Part shown: positions 1 through 8,936 of the stretch, in pieces
Position numbering within the stretch: position 1 is the first letter of the stretch
Layout: each line of letters begins with the position of its first letter
Source of the DNA: Ferrovibrio sp. MS7
GTDB taxonomy: Bacteria; Pseudomonadota; Alphaproteobacteria; Ferrovibrionales; Ferrovibrionaceae
Length of the DNA stretch: 64,000 bases
Reading direction: 5' to 3'
Assembly (NCBI RefSeq): GCF_038404985.1
Contig: NZ_JBBKBA010000001.1
Span: 2,074,001 to 2,138,000 of the forward strand
Position numbers and translations under genes: made by a program
The notes under the pieces: model-generated
Database searches by the model: none
The model's input: the letters and a program-made list of their open reading frames with translations, nothing else
Told to the model about the DNA's origin: nothing

Positions 1-801
1 GTAGATCGGCGACAGGTAGAGCATCAGCCCGGTCTTGCTGGGGCCGAGATGCTTGGTCATGTAGCCATAGGTGCCGTAGGCGCCGATGCCGGGCACGATC
101 ACCAGGGTGATGATCGCCAGCAGGGTGCGACCATCCAGCGCCGGTGGCCCGGCCAGGGCGGTTTCCGCTGCCAGAAGCGGCAGCAGCAGCAAGGCGCCGG
201 CGCCGGTAATGCAGGCCAGCCGGGCATTGATGCTCAAGCGGCTGGGCCAGCGCTTGAGCAGCACGGCATACACCGCCCAGGCCGCCGAGGCCGCCAGGAT
301 CAGCAGGTCGCCGAGCGAGAAGGAGAGGCTGAACATCAGGCCGATATCACCGCGCAGCACGATCACCAGCACGCCGATCAGGGCCAGTGCCGTGCCGAGC
401 CCCTGGCGCAGGCTCATCGCCTCGCCGAACCAGATGCGCGAGAGGAGAATGATGATCACCGGTGAGGTGGCATAGATCAGGCCGATATTGGTGGCCGTGG
501 TGCTGGCCGCGCCCCAATAGACGCCGGCACCACAGATCACCATGCCGAGGAAGCCGAGCATCAGGCATTGCCCTGCCTCGGCACGGATGGCGCTGCGCAG
601 GCGCCACAATTCGCGGCCATAGAGTAGGGCGAGGACCAGGAACACGCCGCTCCAGCGCCAAAAGGCCAGCGCCACTGGCGGGATGAAATCGGCGGTGGCG
701 CGCGCCATCACCATGTTGGTGGTGAACATGGCGGGCGTAATGAACAGCAGAATCTGCGCCAGTTGCTGTTCGCGGGCGGTGGCAGCCGGGGGAGGGGTCA
801 T
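1..801 (-). CDS. DMT/EamA family transporter (3' end outside window)
   Basis: Partial inner-membrane transporter of the drug/metabolite transporter superfamily, a family that exports or imports small metabolites; substrate unknown. The minus-strand frame is open from ATG 801-799 to base 1 (267 codons), so the C-terminus lies beyond the left edge. The translation begins MTPPPAATAREQQL and continues as successive hydrophobic helices in two EamA-like repeats, including the LGTALALIGVLVIV stretch that closes the first repeat. It is divergent from the gene at 857 with 55 bp between starts. Family assignment is firm. Confidence 0.85.
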   Translation of the reverse strand, partial: MTPPPAATAREQQLAQILLFITPAMFTTNMVMARATADFIPPVALAFWRWSGVFLVLALLYGRELWRLRSAIRAEAGQCLMLGFLGMVICGAGVYWGAASTTATNIGLIYATSPVIIILLSRIWFGEAMSLRQGLGTALALIGVLVIVLRGDIGLMFSLSFSLGDLLILAASAAWAVYAVLLKRWPSRLSINARLACITGAGALLLLPLLAAETALAGPPALDGRTLLAIITLVIVPGIGAYGTYGYMTKHLGPSKTGLMLYLSPIY

Positions 802-856
802 GGCGGCGGAGAATAGGCCGGGTGGCGGGTGCTTTCCAGGCTTCGGGAATATTGCT

Positions 857-1600
857 ATGCCAGCCGCCATGCGCCGCTTTCCCGCCGAATTCGCCGATCT
901 GCTGAGCCGCCAGGGCCAGGCCCTGCTGCTGGGCCGCCATGCGGCTGCCGGCAAGCTCGCCGAGCCGCGCACCCGGTTCCTGGCCCTGGCCGGCCTGATC
1001 GATGCCCGCCAGGCCAAGGGTGCCGCCGCTTTGCTGGAGACGGCGCTGGCGCCGCATCTGCGGCTGATGGCGCAACCGATCCCGCCGGAAAGCATCTGGG
1101 AGATGCGCGAGAACTACGCCGAGCAACTGCCCAAGGTGATGCGCCAGCGCACGCTGCACCTGGATGGCGGCAAGGGCATCGGCCTGAAGGCGGCGACCGA
1201 TATCGGCCTGATCGCCATGCTGCGCTCGGCCAGCTACCGCGCCTTCGCCGAGGCACTGGCGGGCCGGAAGCTGCGGCGCAAGTATGGCCTGCAGGCCATT
1301 GCCTATCATCCCGGCGACTATGCCGGGCCGCATAACGACCATCACCCGGAAGAACCGCTGGCGCGTCAGGGCTATGTCGACATGCATATCGGCTTTTGCA
1401 CGCCCGGCGCCAAAAGCCAGCTATTGGTCTATGCCAAGGCCGGGCATTTCAGCGAAGCCGTGGAAGTGGTCGGCAACGGGCTGGTGAATGCCTACCGGCT
1501 GCCGTTCTGGCATTACACCACGCCGCTTATCCCAAAGCGCGGCCAGGCGGACACCGCCCGGCGCTGGATCCTGCTCGGCACGTTCCTGTACGGAACGTGA
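857..1600 (+). CDS. 2OG-Fe(II) oxygenase-like protein of unknown function
   Basis: Predicted 247-residue soluble protein I cannot place in a named family. It has a pattern seen in Fe(II)/2-oxoglutarate dioxygenases: GPHNDHH gives an HxD pair at H159/D161, FWHYTTPL gives a third His at H219, and Arg 235/236 follow about 16 residues later, where the 2OG-binding Arg/Lys usually lies. The first 120 residues are helical and show no known motif. ATG 857 is chosen; a second ATG at 869 is possible, and a longer frame from 683 would run into the divergent transporter gene. The stop abuts the convergent gene at 1601 with no gap. The oxygenase call is inference from motif spacing. Confidence 0.6.
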   Translation: MPAAMRRFPAEFADLLSRQGQALLLGRHAAAGKLAEPRTRFLALAGLIDARQAKGAAALLETALAPHLRLMAQPIPPESIWEMRENYAEQLPKVMRQRTLHLDGGKGIGLKAATDIGLIAMLRSASYRAFAEALAGRKLRRKYGLQAIAYHPGDYAGPHNDHHPEEPLARQGYVDMHIGFCTPGAKSQLLVYAKAGHFSEAVEVVGNGLVNAYRLPFWHYTTPLIPKRGQADTARRWILLGTFLYGT

Positions 1601-2350
1601 TTACGGCGCCAGATAGCCACCTTTCGGTTCCGGCCCCAGGCTGCCGCCGGCTTCCTTCACGGCCTTCTTATAGGCGGCTTCGGACTTGTAGGCGCCACGC
1701 GGCTTGAAATCCGCCATGGTGGCCGGGCGCAGTTCATGGGTGCGCGGCATCACCTTGAAGATGCCGCCATCGCGGCCCAGGATCGGGATCGGGCGGTTCC
1801 AGCGCGAATAGACCCGGCGCGTCGAGGCGCCATGACTCTTCATGCTTTCCCATTCCTCGGGATCGAAGGCGAAAATCTTCTCAAACGAGGCCACCATCTC
1901 CTTGATGAAGGCCTGCTCTGCCAGGTCCATGCGGGCGATCATCCAGCAGCGGTCCTCGAAGATCCAGTAGACCGAAAGCCCGATGAATTCGCCCTTGGCG
2001 GTGATGTAGGGGAAGAACGGGAAGGCGCGGCAGGCGATGGTGCGGTTGTCGCGTTCGCAGAAGGCGGCGCCCTTGCATTCGATGGCGCAGGTCGAAGCCG
2101 GCAGTTCCTTCACGATCTTGCGCGAGGTGGCGTCCTTGGCCTTGAAGCTGGACCAGAGATCGGTGCGGCTTTTCAGCAAGGCGAATTCCGCCTTGTGTAC
2201 CACCGGAATGGCATTGCCGGTGGTACAGCAGACCGGCTGGCCGCCATTCAGCGGGGCGCATTTTCGACCGCAATCGTATTTCGAGATCGAGGCGTTGAAT
2301 TGCTTGTAGACGTCGCCGAAATGCTCCGGCGTGATTCGGGTCTTGGTCAT
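1601..2350 (-). CDS. YkgJ-like CxxxC cysteine-cluster protein
   Basis: 249-residue soluble protein with a Cys-rich N-terminal half: YDCGRKC near residue 20, PVCC shortly after, then CAIEC and FCERDNRTIACRAFPFFPY around residues 85-115. This arrangement is typical of the YkgJ/UPF0153 family, thought to bind zinc or an Fe-S cluster; biochemical function is not established. Start at ATG 2350, since the longer frame to 2440 runs into ubiA. It lies 20 bp downstream of ubiA on the same strand and is probably cotranscribed. It converges on the 857-1600 gene with zero spacing. Confidence 0.75.
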   Translation of the reverse strand: MTKTRITPEHFGDVYKQFNASISKYDCGRKCAPLNGGQPVCCTTGNAIPVVHKAEFALLKSRTDLWSSFKAKDATSRKIVKELPASTCAIECKGAAFCERDNRTIACRAFPFFPYITAKGEFIGLSVYWIFEDRCWMIARMDLAEQAFIKEMVASFEKIFAFDPEEWESMKSHGASTRRVYSRWNRPIPILGRDGGIFKVMPRTHELRPATMADFKPRGAYKSEAAYKKAVKEAGGSLGPEPKGGYLAP

Positions 2351-2370
2351 GCCCGTACTATAAAGAACAA

Positions 2371-3309
2371 TCAGCCGATCAGGAAACCGAGAAACACGAT
2401 CAGGCCGGCATCGCGGTTTGCCCTGAATTTGATCAGGCAATCGGCGGGATCGTCAGGTTGCAAGGTCAGCACCTGCCACGCCATATGGCCAGCCAGGGCG
2501 GCAAGGCAGAGCCAGAAGCCAATGCCCATGCCGGCAAGGGCGCCGCAAAGCCCGATGCCGAGCCAGGCGAGGGCGAAGAAACCGGCGATCCATTGCCTTG
2601 ATTGCTGCCCGAACAGCCGCGCGGTGGATTTCACACCGATCAGCGCGTCATCTTCCTTGTCCTGCAGCGCATAGATCGTGTCGTAGCCGAGCGTCCAGAT
2701 GATGCCGGCGGCATAGAGCACCAGCGGCGCAAGGTCGAGCCGGCCGGCGACAGCGGCATAGCCCAGCACCGCGCCCCAGTTGAAGGCGAGGCCAAGGAAG
2801 AATTGCGGCCACCAGGTGACGCGTTTCATGAACGGGTAGATCGCCACCAGCAGCAGTGAGGCGACGCCGAGGCCGATGGCCAGCCGGTTCATGCTGACCA
2901 GGATGACAAAGCCGAGCAGCGACTGCGCCACCAGCCAGGCCCAGGCCTGCCATGGTTTCACCTGGCCCGATGGCAGTGGGCGGTTGCGGGTGCGCTCAAC
3001 CCGTGCATCGAAATCGCGGTCGACGATATCGTTGAAGGTGCAGCCGGCACCGCGCATGGTCAGGGCGCCGATGCCGAACAGCAGGATCAGCCCGATATCC
3101 AGGCTGCTTCCTGGCGGGCGGGCCAGGGCGATGGACCACCAGCCCGGCAGCAGCAGCAGCCAGGTACCGATTGGGCGGTCGAGACGCGAAAGCCGGGCAT
3201 AGGGCCGCCAGGACGCCGGCAGCCAGCGCCCGACCCAATGATTGTCGAGGGCATCGGCAGGGGCCGTATCAGGGGCGGCAGACGTGACTTCCGGGTCGGG
3301 CTTTGCCAT
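2371..3309 (-). CDS. ubiA: 4-hydroxybenzoate polyprenyltransferase UbiA
   Basis: 312-residue integral membrane enzyme that prenylates 4-hydroxybenzoate in ubiquinone biosynthesis. The first Asp-rich motif, NDIVDRDFDARVERTRNRPL, is present around residues 103-122, and the second appears as YDTIYALQDKEDD around residue 207. About eight hydrophobic helices follow the usual UbiA pattern. Start at ATG 3309; the upstream frame to 3348 uses codons inside the divergent promoter gap. Divergent from rsmE (45 bp apart) and followed by the ykgJ-like gene. Confidence 0.95.
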   Translation of the reverse strand: MAKPDPEVTSAAPDTAPADALDNHWVGRWLPASWRPYARLSRLDRPIGTWLLLLPGWWSIALARPPGSSLDIGLILLFGIGALTMRGAGCTFNDIVDRDFDARVERTRNRPLPSGQVKPWQAWAWLVAQSLLGFVILVSMNRLAIGLGVASLLLVAIYPFMKRVTWWPQFFLGLAFNWGAVLGYAAVAGRLDLAPLVLYAAGIIWTLGYDTIYALQDKEDDALIGVKSTARLFGQQSRQWIAGFFALAWLGIGLCGALAGMGIGFWLCLAALAGHMAWQVLTLQPDDPADCLIKFRANRDAGLIVFLGFLIG

Positions 3310-3353
3310 AACGCTTCTCCGATAGTCCAAAACCGCGAGGCGGCACAAGCGCC

Positions 3354-4070
3354 ATGGCCAGTGTGGCCCGACTTTACGTTACCGCCGATCTCAAGGCCGG
3401 CGCCGATCTGGCGCTGGATGAGGCGGCGGCGCATTACCTGCGCCATGTGCTGCGGCTGGAACCCGGCGCGGGTGTCGCGTTGTTCAATGGCCGCGATGGC
3501 GAATTCGCTGCCGAACTCACTATTGCTGCCAAGCGCGAGACGCGCGTTACGGTGGGAGAGTGCCTGCGGCCATTCCAGGCACCGCGCGATATCTGGCTCT
3601 GCTTCGCGCCGATCCGCCAGGGCCGTATCGAATTCATCATCGAGAAGGCGACTGAACTTGGCGCCGCCCGGCTGCTGCCGGTGCTGACCAAGCGCTGCCA
3701 GGTGCGGCAGATCAACGCACAACGCCTCGAGGCGCATGCGCGCGAAGCCGCCGAGCAATGCGAACGGCTGGATGTGCCGCCGCTCTCGCCTTTGCAAAGC
3801 CTGGAGGCGTTGCTTGCCGCTTGGCCGCAGGAACGGCGATTATTCGCCTGCCTGGAGCGCGAGGCGGCAACGCCCTTGCTTGTCGCCTTGCAGGCCTTGC
3901 CGACCGGTGCGCCATTGGCGATGCTGGTGGGGCCGGAAGGTGGCTTCGCACCGGAGGAAGCCGCCTTGCTGAAGGCCCGGGCCTTCGTCACGCCGGTGTC
4001 GCTTGGGGCGGGTATATTGCGGGCGGAAACTGCGGCCCTGGCTGCCCTTGCGGTGGCGGCGGCCCTCTAA
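3354..4070 (+). CDS. rsmE: 16S rRNA m3U1498 methyltransferase RsmE
   Basis: 238-residue SPOUT-class methyltransferase that methylates N3 of U1498 in 16S rRNA using S-adenosylmethionine. An N-terminal PUA-like part (residues 1-70, with AAHYLRHVLRLEPG) is followed by the SPOUT domain with the conserved GPEGGF motif near residue 190 and the knot-forming SLGAGILRAETAALAAL at the C-terminus. Length is normal. The ubiA-rsmE-gshA neighbourhood is familiar in alphaproteobacteria. Confidence 0.95.
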   Translation: MASVARLYVTADLKAGADLALDEAAAHYLRHVLRLEPGAGVALFNGRDGEFAAELTIAAKRETRVTVGECLRPFQAPRDIWLCFAPIRQGRIEFIIEKATELGAARLLPVLTKRCQVRQINAQRLEAHAREAAEQCERLDVPPLSPLQSLEALLAAWPQERRLFACLEREAATPLLVALQALPTGAPLAMLVGPEGGFAPEEAALLKARAFVTPVSLGAGILRAETAALAALAVAAAL

Positions 4071-4211
4071 GGGCGGCCCCTGGACTTTCCGGGATTTCTG
4101 CGCCATATGCGCAAAGCCCCAGGCGTCCTCCGGGAAGCCCAATGAATGTCCTGGTGGAAGCCGCGATTTCTGGCGAAGTTTGGAACGAGAACAAGAAGCA
4201 ACGAGGTTTTT

Positions 4212-5576
4212 ATGTCCGGACCGGCACAAGCCCCCGAGACCCCGGTTACCGATATTTCCCAGCTCGTTGCCTATGTTGCCGAGGGCTCGAAGCCGAAAGA
4301 GGCGTGGCGGATTGGCACCGAACACGAAAAGCTTGGCTACAACACCCAGGATTTCCGCCCGCTGCCCTATGAGGGCCCCGCGGGCATCCAGCGGCTGCTC
4401 ACCGAATTGCAGCGTTTCGGCTGGCAGCCGGTGGAAGAGGCCGGCAAGGTCATTGCCCTGACCCTGGACAACCAGTCGATCACGCTGGAGCCGGGCGGCC
4501 AGTTCGAACTTTCCGGCGCGCCGCTGGAGACGATTCATCAGACCTGTATCGAGGTCAGCACCCATCTGCGCCAGGTGCGCGAAGTGGGGCAGGAGCTTGG
4601 CATCGCCATGGCCGGCCTTGGCATGCAGCCGAAATGGCGCCGCGCCGACATCCCGATGATGCCGAAGGGCCGCTACAAGATCATGACCGAGTATATGCCG
4701 AAGAAGGGCAATCTTGGCCTCGACATGATGTATCGCACCTGTACCGTGCAGGTGAATCTGGACTACGCCTCCGAAGCCGACATGGTGAAGAAATTCCGCG
4801 TCGGCTTGGCCTTGCAGCCGGCAGCGACGGCGATGTTCGCCAATTCGCCGTTCACCGAAGGCAAGCCGAACGGCTTCTTGAGTTTCCGCAGCCATATCTG
4901 GACCGACACCGACCCCGACCGCAGCGGCATGCTGCCATTCGTGTTTGAGGACGGCATGGGCTTCGAGCGCTATGTGCAGCACGCGCTCGATGTGCCGATG
5001 TATTTCGTCTACCGCGATGGCCAGTATATCGATGCCACCGGCCAGAGTTTCCGCGATTTCCTGGCCGGCAGGTTGCCCGCCGCGCCCGGTGAAATCCCCA
5101 CGCTGCGGCACTGGGCGGATCATCTCACCACGTTGTTCCCAGAAGTGCGCATGAAGCGTTTCCTGGAAATGCGCGGCGCCGATGGCGGCCCGTGGTCCAG
5201 GCTTTGCGCACTGCCCGCTCTCTGGGTCGGCCTGCTCTATGACCAGACCGCGCTGGATGCGGCCTGGGATCTCTGCAAGGACTGGACGCACGAAGAACGC
5301 GCCCGCCTGCGTGTCGAGGCGCCGAAATACGGCCTGCATACGCCGTTCCGCAACGGTACGCTCCAGGATGTGGCGCGCGAAGTGGTGAAGATTGCCCAGG
5401 CCGGTCTGCGTGCCCGCAAGCGCATCTCGCCGGCTGGCGAGGACGAGACGCATTTCCTGGCGCCGCTGCAAGCCATCGTGGAAAGCGGCGAGACGCCGGC
5501 GGAAGCCTTGCTCAAGCTCTATAACGGTCGCTGGAACCGTTCGGTCGATCCGGTCTTTACCGAACTGGCTTACTAA
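4212..5576 (+). CDS. gshA: Glutamate-cysteine ligase (plant/alphaproteobacterial type)
   Basis: 454-residue cytosolic enzyme that joins glutamate and cysteine with ATP, the first step of glutathione synthesis. Family marks include [11 protein letters not shown] near residue 34, [13 protein letters not shown] near 98, the [10 protein letters not shown] block and [14 protein letters not shown]. The sequence matches the plant-like GshA group rather than the E. coli type. ATG 4212 is chosen because the residues encoded from 4146 to 4211 do not resemble the family; the upstream purine-rich cgagg is a modest ribosome-binding site. The 3' end overlaps the convergent cytochrome gene by 20 bp. Confidence 0.93.
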   Translation: MSGPAQAPETPVTDISQLVAYVAEGSKPKEAWRIGTEHEKLGYNTQDFRPLPYEGPAGIQRLLTELQRFGWQPVEEAGKVIALTLDNQSITLEPGGQFELSGAPLETIHQTCIEVSTHLRQVREVGQELGIAMAGLGMQPKWRRADIPMMPKGRYKIMTEYMPKKGNLGLDMMYRTCTVQVNLDYASEADMVKKFRVGLALQPAATAMFANSPFTEGKPNGFLSFRSHIWTDTDPDRSGMLPFVFEDGMGFERYVQHALDVPMYFVYRDGQYIDATGQSFRDFLAGRLPAAPGEIPTLRHWADHLTTLFPEVRMKRFLEMRGADGGPWSRLCALPALWVGLLYDQTALDAAWDLCKDWTHEERARLRVEAPKYGLHTPFRNGTLQDVAREVVKIAQAGLRARKRISPAGEDETHFLAPLQAIVESGETPAEALLKLYNGRWNRSVDPVFTELAY

Positions 5577-6531
5577 GCCAAGTACGGAGTCTTTCAGGAT
5601 CATAGAGCGAGCGCGCCGCCGCTGCCGTCAGGGCGGCGGGCGGCTGCACGGCTTGGCGCTGTAGGGCATTGTGCTTCTCGCGTGCCTCGGGCCAGCGGCC
5701 CGCATCGGCCAGAGCCACGACGCCGCGCAATTCCTGCGACCAGCTTTCCAGAATCTGTTGCGGCGCCGCCGCCTCGAAGCGTTCATGCATGAAGCCGACC
5801 TGGCTGCGCAGCATGGTGGCGATGCGCTCGGTGAGCGGTGCGTTCTCTTCCGCCAGCGGCAGGCGCAATGCGCCGAGGGCACGGGCGAAATCGCCGAGAT
5901 CATCTTCGAAACGCAAGGGCTGCTCCGGCGCCTGACCGGGGGCAAGGGTCTGCTGATAGGCCACCAGGGCATCGAGCAGCAGCGGATCCGGCTCGGCGCC
6001 ATCGAATTCCAGCACAATGACATTGCGGGTGAATTCGCGCAGTGAACCGAGGCGGCGGTCGAAGCCGAGGCGCGGCTTGTCCTTGACGCCGCGCAGCGAC
6101 GGAATCTGCAGCGGATTGGCGCGGCCATCCTCGGCCTTCGCCGACCACAGCGAATGAGTGACATCGATATGGCCGGGGCGGTCTGACAGGCCGGGAATGA
6201 AGAAATGCCGGTTGGCGTCGCCATTGGGATGGCAGGCGTGGCAGGAGAGGCCGGCCTTGCGCGCGTTGCCGCCCAGCACATCGGGGCTGCGGAAGGCGAG
6301 CCGGCCATATTCGGCGAAGAAGCTCTGCTGCGTGCCGCCGGTCTGGATTTCCTGCGGTCGCCGGGTCAGTTCCTCGAGATTGAGCGAACCCGGCGGCAGC
6401 CAGTCGAGCGCGCCGCGCAGGGATTGCGCCGCTGCCGCCTGAACAAATAAGGCCTGGGCAAACAAGCAAAGGGCCAGCAGCAAAGCCGCTGGCCCGCAAT
6501 GCCTGATCAGGAAAGCCTCAGCCCGGCGCAT
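5557..6531 (-). CDS. Secreted mono-haem c-type cytochrome, peroxidase-like
   Basis: 324-residue exported protein. A signal peptide (residues 1-36, ending AAAAQ) precedes a single CxxCH haem site, [16 protein letters not shown], near residue 95. Beyond it, [22 protein letters not shown] resembles the segment after the haem in di-haem cytochrome c peroxidases/MauG proteins (usually TPSLRGV...HDGR). Only one CxxCH is present, so it is not a complete di-haem peroxidase. The start overlaps the cysE stop by 14 bp, which suggests translational coupling; the 3' end overlaps gshA by 20 bp. Function is unknown; a periplasmic redox role is inferred. Confidence 0.75.
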   Translation of the reverse strand: MRRAEAFLIRHCGPAALLLALCLFAQALFVQAAAAQSLRGALDWLPPGSLNLEELTRRPQEIQTGGTQQSFFAEYGRLAFRSPDVLGGNARKAGLSCHACHPNGDANRHFFIPGLSDRPGHIDVTHSLWSAKAEDGRANPLQIPSLRGVKDKPRLGFDRRLGSLREFTRNVIVLEFDGAEPDPLLLDALVAYQQTLAPGQAPEQPLRFEDDLGDFARALGALRLPLAEENAPLTERIATMLRSQVGFMHERFEAAAPQQILESWSQELRGVVALADAGRWPEAREKHNALQRQAVQPPAALTAAAARSLYDPERLRTWLSKPVR

Positions 6532-7330
6532 CCGGCAGATTATGGTTCATCTCGCGCGCCGGCTGCTCGCATTCGCAATCGCCCATCAGCTTGGCCGGCA
6601 CGCCGGCCGCCGTGCAATGCGGTGGCACCGGGATCAGCACCACGCTGCCGGCGCCGATCTTGGCGCCTTCGCCGATCTCGATATTGCCTAGGATGTTGGC
6701 GCCGGCGCCGATCAGCACGCCGCGCCGGATCTTCGGATGGCGGTCGCCGGTTTCCTTGCCGGTGCCGCCCAGCGTCACATTCTGCAGCAGCGACACGTTA
6801 TCCTCGATCACGGCGGTCTCGCCGATCACCACGCCGGTGCCATGGTCGATCAGGATGCCGCGACCGAACTTGGTCGCCGGATGAATGTCGACGCCGAACA
6901 CTTCCGAACAGCGGCTCTGGATCAGGAAGGCCATGGTCTCGCGGCCCTGATGCCACAGCCAATGCGCCACGCGGTGGCTCTGGATGGCAAGGAAGCCCTT
7001 GAAGAACAGCAGCGGCTTCATGTAGCTGCGGCAGGCCGGGTCGCGCTCGTTCACCGCCACCAGATCGGCGCGCACGGCATTGCCGATATCCGGATCGGCG
7101 GTCAGCGCCTCGTTGATCACTTCGCGCATCACCAGCGCGGACACGTCGGTGTTGCCGAGCCGCTGCGCGAGCTGATAGCTCAGCGCATCTTCCAGCCGCT
7201 GGTGATGCAGCACGGAGGCATGCACCAGGCTGGCGAGCAGCGGTTCCTGGGTCACGGCTTCCGCCGCTTCAGTGCGGATGCGGGTCCACACCGGATCGTG
7301 GGTGGCAATCTTGGTTACACTGGCAGGCAT
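6518..7330 (-). CDS. cysE: Serine O-acetyltransferase CysE
   Basis: 270-residue enzyme that transfers acetyl from acetyl-CoA to L-serine, the entry step of cysteine synthesis. The helical N-terminal domain is followed by left-handed beta-helix hexapeptide repeats. Diagnostic blocks are DIHPATKFGRGILIDHGTG, VVIGETAVIEDNVSLLQNV and GDRHPKIRRGVLIGAGA. A TATAAT -10-like element (plus-strand 7362-7367) lies upstream. The last 14 bp overlap the cytochrome gene start. The closeness of gshA, although on the other strand, gives a loose thiol-metabolism theme. Confidence 0.96.
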   Translation of the reverse strand: MPASVTKIATHDPVWTRIRTEAAEAVTQEPLLASLVHASVLHHQRLEDALSYQLAQRLGNTDVSALVMREVINEALTADPDIGNAVRADLVAVNERDPACRSYMKPLLFFKGFLAIQSHRVAHWLWHQGRETMAFLIQSRCSEVFGVDIHPATKFGRGILIDHGTGVVIGETAVIEDNVSLLQNVTLGGTGKETGDRHPKIRRGVLIGAGANILGNIEIGEGAKIGAGSVVLIPVPPHCTAAGVPAKLMGDCECEQPAREMNHNLPDAPG

Positions 7331-7402
7331 GTGGGGCTCCCCCTGCTTGGCATGCGCTAAAATTATAACACCGGGCGGGTTAACCGCCCATGATTGTTTG
7401 GT

Positions 7403-8839
7403 TCAGGCGGCGGCGGTGCCGCCAACCGTGAGGCCTTCGATCAGCAAGGTCGGCTGGCCGACGCCGACCGGCACGCCCTGGCCGTTCTTGCCACAGGTAC
7501 CGATGCCGTCATCCAGCTTCAGATCGTTGCCCACCGCGCGCACCTTGGTCAGCACGTCGGCACCGGCGCCGATCAGCGTCGCGCCCTTGATCGGGGCGCC
7601 GACCTTGCCGTTCTCGATCAGGTAGGCCTCGGTACACGAGAACACGAATTTGCCCGAGGTGATATCGACCTGGCCGCCGCCGAAATTCACCGCATAGACG
7701 CCCTTCTTCACGCCGGAGAGAATCTCCGCCGGATCGCGGTCGCCGCCTAGCATGTAGGTGTTGGTCATGCGCGGCATCGGGCTATGGGCGAAGCTCTGGC
7801 GCCGGCCATTGCCGGTCGGCTTCATGCCCATCAGCCGCGCGTTGAGGCGGTCCTGCATGTAGCCCTTGAGGATGCCATCCTCAATCAGCACGGTATTCTC
7901 GGTCGGCGTGCCTTCGTCATCGACGCTGAGCGAGCCGCGGCGGCGGTCCAGCGTGCCGTCATCGACGATGGTGACGCCGGGGGCGGCAACGCGCTGGCCC
8001 ATCAGGCCGGCGAACACGGATGTCTTCTTGCGGTTGAAGTCGCCTTCCAGGCCATGGCCGATGGCTTCGTGCAGCAGGATGCCGGGCCAGCCGGGGCCAA
8101 GCACCACCGGCATTTCGCCAGCGGGTGCAGGCACCGATTCCAGATTGGTCAGTGCCATGCGGAGGGCCTCATCCACTTCCGCCTGCCAATGGCTCGGATC
8201 GAAATACTTGGCGAAGCTGACGCGGCCCCCGGCGCCCCGGCTGCCGCTTTCCTGGCGGTCGCCCTGGCCGGCAACGACGGCAATGTTCAGCCGCACCAGC
8301 GGGCGGATGTCTTCCACCAGGGTACCGTCGGCGCGCAGGATCGCCACCGCCTGCCATGAGCCCGCGAGGCTGGCACTGACCTGCCGCACGCGGCTGTCCT
8401 TGCCGCGCGCATAGGCGTCGATGTCCTGCAGCAGCTTCACCTTGCGGTCGAAGGAAATCTCGGCCAGCGGATTGTCGTCGCCATAGAGGTGGCGGTTGGT
8501 CGCCAGCGGCGGCGCGCTCATCTCGCCGCCATGGCCGGCGCGCACCGCACGCACGGTGCTGGCGGCACGGCGGATGGCTTCCTCGCTCAATTCGGATGCA
8601 TGGGCATAGCCGGTCTGCTCGCCGGAGACGGCGCGCAGGCCGAAGCCCTGGCTGGTGTCGTAGCTGGCCGATTTCAGGCGGCCATCGTCAAAGCTCAAGG
8701 ATTCCGACTGGGCATATTCGAGATACAGCTCGCCGTCATCGGCGCCATGCAATGCGTCGCCCACAAGCCGGTCCAGCCGGGCGCGGTCGAGGCCGGCGCG
8801 GGTGAAAAAGAGCTGCTGGGCGGTGTCGATACCACTCAT
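7403..8839 (-). CDS. tldD: Metalloprotease TldD
   Basis: 478-residue TldD subunit of the TldD/PmbA (TldE) metalloprotease, which degrades small unfolded peptides and matures some peptide antibiotics. The zinc motif HEAIGHGLEGD is present near residue 260, and the C-terminal GTCGKNGQGVPVGVGQP block is typical. No pmbA lies in the window. A TATAAT-like -10 (8875-8880, reverse strand) precedes the gene. A short hairpin (GGGCGG/CCGCCC at 7373-7389) lies just past the stop but lacks a clear U-tract. Confidence 0.95.
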   Translation of the reverse strand: MSGIDTAQQLFFTRAGLDRARLDRLVGDALHGADDGELYLEYAQSESLSFDDGRLKSASYDTSQGFGLRAVSGEQTGYAHASELSEEAIRRAASTVRAVRAGHGGEMSAPPLATNRHLYGDDNPLAEISFDRKVKLLQDIDAYARGKDSRVRQVSASLAGSWQAVAILRADGTLVEDIRPLVRLNIAVVAGQGDRQESGSRGAGGRVSFAKYFDPSHWQAEVDEALRMALTNLESVPAPAGEMPVVLGPGWPGILLHEAIGHGLEGDFNRKKTSVFAGLMGQRVAAPGVTIVDDGTLDRRRGSLSVDDEGTPTENTVLIEDGILKGYMQDRLNARLMGMKPTGNGRRQSFAHSPMPRMTNTYMLGGDRDPAEILSGVKKGVYAVNFGGGQVDITSGKFVFSCTEAYLIENGKVGAPIKGATLIGAGADVLTKVRAVGNDLKLDDGIGTCGKNGQGVPVGVGQPTLLIEGLTVGGTAAA

Positions 8840-8901
8840 GGCGGTTTCCTCGGAAAAACGAACGGTCTTAACGGATTATATGGGGCACGGCAGGGGAAAG
8901 A

Positions 8902-8932
8902 ACAGGCCTGAAGCGTGCTTCAGGGAACCTGT
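8902..8932 (-). terminator. Intrinsic terminator of the large sensor gene
   Basis: Read on the minus strand, ACAGG-TTC-CCTGAAG-CACG-CTTCAGG-CCTGT folds into a 12-bp stem with a 3-nt bulge and a 4-nt loop, followed by TCTTT. It begins five bases beyond the sensor gene's stop codon. Confidence 0.65.
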
Positions 8933-8936
8933 CGGC

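Noticed and set aside
347-1387. Long minus-strand open frame opposite the oxygenase-like gene
   Set aside because: Its sequence is low-complexity, rich in Arg, Ala and Gly, and overlaps both better genes; it is a GC-rich antisense shadow.
3840-5603. 587-codon minus-strand frame across gshA and rsmE
   Set aside because: It is antisense to two clearly recognised genes and rich in His/Gln/Arg typical of shadow frames.
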